DNA of 64,000 bases, taken from the NCBI RefSeq assembly GCF_050749805.1, contig NZ_CP192738.1, forward strand, positions 4,774,001-4,838,000. Direction: 5' to 3'. The notes beneath the pieces are model-generated. The model ran no database searches and was not told the DNA's origin. It saw only the letters and a program-made list of their open reading frames with translations. Below, piece by piece: positions 63,027-64,000 of the stretch (positions are counted from its first letter, which is position 1; the number at the start of each line of letters is the position of its first letter). The position numbers and the translations under genes were made by a program. Source of the DNA: Hahella sp018986435. GTDB lineage: Bacteria; Pseudomonadota; Gammaproteobacteria; Pseudomonadales; Oleiphilaceae.

Positions 63027-63428
63027 TTAAAACTTATTTCTAAATCTTTCGGCTATTTTTTCCAAAGAGATCATAACATCCCGATCTCTATCCGTTCCCT
63101 TAATCTCATCTGGACGGCGAGGGTCCCAATGTTTCACGATAGAGATGATCAGAAATGTGTCCTTATCATAAAATCCAGGGCAGTAGACAATAACTTGCCC
63201 TGATGTTCTCCTGATTGGCGCAAGTCGAAGAGGAAATCCTTTCGGATTATAGTGCACATGTTGTAACTCCACGTATCTACTGTCGTGTGAATGCGTATAT
63301 GGAAAATCTCTACCAAAAGTGCTAGGTAATCCTTTTCCGGACTTGTAGTCAGTAAACTCAGCTTTTAATATAGCGGCCCTTCTCTCTCCGAGAAGCTCCC
63401 GCAGAGTGCCATATACAGAAACCTTCAC
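63027..63428 (-). CDS. YafO-family toxin (ribosome-associated mRNA interferase)
   Basis: Protein of 133 residues from GTG 63428, with AAGGA ten bases before. It matches the YafO pattern over its length: ILKAEFTDYKSGKGLPSTFG with RDFPYTH, then FPLRLAPIRRTSGQVIVYC, LIISIVKH and the C-terminal AERFRNKF. YafO-type toxins bind the ribosome and cleave mRNA during translation. The upstream genes are a Phd/YefM-like antitoxin and a small frame with a stop; see findings. The start overlaps the stop of that frame (GTGA). Confidence 0.88.
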   Translation of the reverse strand: MKVSVYGTLRELLGERRAAILKAEFTDYKSGKGLPSTFGRDFPYTHSHDSRYVELQHVHYNPKGFPLRLAPIRRTSGQVIVYCPGFYDKDTFLIISIVKHWDPRRPDEIKGTDRDRDVMISLEKIAERFRNKF

Positions 63429-63610
63429 CAATCACCGTCCTTTGTATTTTTTATAGATTTTTCTATTGCGTCGGCGATCTTACTCAGCTCACTATCACTA
63501 ACATATAGTTTCTGGCCATTAGGCTGATCGCCCCTTTCATCGTACGCAAAAATTTCTATAGGTTTCTGATCTGCTGTTTTGGGTGGAATTAGTGTTCACT
63601 TTATTTCCAT
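63425..63610 (-). pseudogene. Small frame between antitoxin and toxin with an in-frame stop
   Basis: Reading on from ATG 63610 gives MEIK, then TGA at 63598-63596, then an uninterrupted 56-codon frame (TLIPPKTADQKPIEIF, later SELSKIADAIEKSIKNT) that ends at the toxin start. After the TGA there is no ATG or GTG in this frame. The start is joined to the antitoxin stop (TAATG) and the end to the toxin start (GTGA), as in coupled operons. Either a nonsense mutation, an unusual start, or non-coding sequence. Confidence 0.45.
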
Positions 63611-63915
63611 TATTCAAAGTCTCCATCATCAGAGTCTTTAAGTTTTTTAGCCATTTTTTCAGCTATTTCATCGAGATCGATATCATCATCTTCCATCTGT
63701 GACGGTATATCATTGACCTCAGTATCTCCCCGTCTCAAATAATCCAAGACATCTATCATCTCTTCATAGTCGTGCCTTTCAGAGGCATAGAAAACGATAT
63801 TTCCATTAATGGTTATGGCAATCGCACTACAATTATATTTTTGAAATGCACCCACAGGATCTTTTGCAAAATCCTCCACCGACATAGAGTGTTCTGCGTA
63901 CAATTTATCCAACAT
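63610..63915 (-). CDS. Phd/YefM-like antitoxin (YafN-type)
   Basis: Protein of 101 residues, GAGAGG before ATG 63915. The start SMSVEDFAKDPVGAFQKY then AIAITINGNIVFYASERH is the DNA-binding Phd/YefM fold, and the acidic helical C-terminus would bind the toxin. It is the antitoxin of the YafO-like toxin and probably represses the operon. The stop overlaps the next start (TAATG). Confidence 0.75.
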   Translation of the reverse strand: MLDKLYAEHSMSVEDFAKDPVGAFQKYNCSAIAITINGNIVFYASERHDYEEMIDVLDYLRRGDTEVNDIPSQMEDDDIDLDEIAEKMAKKLKDSDDGDFE

Positions 63916-64000
63916 TAAATTACCTCTCTTCCAGCATCAGGAATCTGCGCACTTAATTTAAAACAAACTACGAATTATTAGATTTTCATATCTGACTAAA

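Noticed and set aside
63530..63590. Programmed frameshifting at the AAATTTTT run as an explanation for the small middle frame
   Set aside because: The frame that could start at GTG 63599 would need a +1 shift, not the -1 shift for which AAATTTT is suited, so it is not supported.

Overview
The window reads as a piece of the chromosome of a gammaproteobacterium, probably marine and close to Hahella. Evidence is the mix of core genes (pdxH end, lexA, htpG, sthA, tag, an mdlA/mdlB-type pair), Pseudomonas/Marinobacter-type small conserved proteins (DUF6231, DUF6586, DUF3135, a small zinc-ribbon protein beside an RluA-like synthase), moderate GC content and dense coding on both strands. The genus is inference from gene content, not from a database match.

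Region 1 (1-3.1 kb): the end of pdxH, a small exported protein, a stretch with two orphan intrinsic terminators (possible sRNA), a DUF6231 protein, a class I glutamine amidotransferase and acylphosphatase.

Region 2 (3.1-14.9 kb) looks accessory: small uncharacterised proteins and lipoproteins, a divergent Rrf2 regulator/methyltransferase pair with a candidate operator, a complete IS5-family element with perfect terminal repeats and a CTAG target duplication, an isolated attC-like element, a trypsin-like lipoprotein, a collagenase-like (M9) metallopeptidase and a flavodoxin-like oxidoreductase. Local base composition is lower in GC and intergenic gaps are longer.

Region 3 (15-43 kb) is mostly core: lexA with two SOS boxes, a DUF1329 exported protein, htpG with a heat-shock-type promoter, a pseudouridine synthase, a UbiB-family kinase, two small-molecule enzymes, an MFS transporter of the RhtX/FptX type, a hexose-6-phosphate mutarotase, HDOD protein plus sthA, a DMT transporter, an acyltransferase, tag, an ABC exporter pair, and a CarS-like membrane enzyme.

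Region 4 (41.7-58.8 kb) is a biosynthetic gene cluster on the minus strand: type II thioesterase, a short-chain dehydrogenase of mycofactocin-coupled type, three non-ribosomal peptide synthetase (NRPS) proteins, and, after a terminator, an ATP-grasp ligase, AzlC/AzlD and a nitrilase-family amidase. Reading the adenylation pockets gives Thr (protein 1), an unassigned non-polar residue (protein 2) and Ser (protein 3). The assembly line is non-canonical: protein 1 starts with a condensation domain lacking its active-site motif, proteins 2 and 3 start with only the C-terminal half of a condensation domain, the last condensation domain has HN in place of HH, the last module keeps only about 70 residues of an adenylation domain, and the terminal thioesterase has Cys in place of the nucleophilic Ser. 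This is the most likely undescribed system in the window. A 0.9 kb gene-free stretch with a perfect 14-bp palindrome lies upstream of it.

Region 5 (59.7-64 kb): another dehydrogenase, membrane proteins, a DCC-family thiol protein, a nucleotidyltransferase-like protein, and a YafO-type toxin locus with a Phd/YefM-like antitoxin and an unusual small frame between them.
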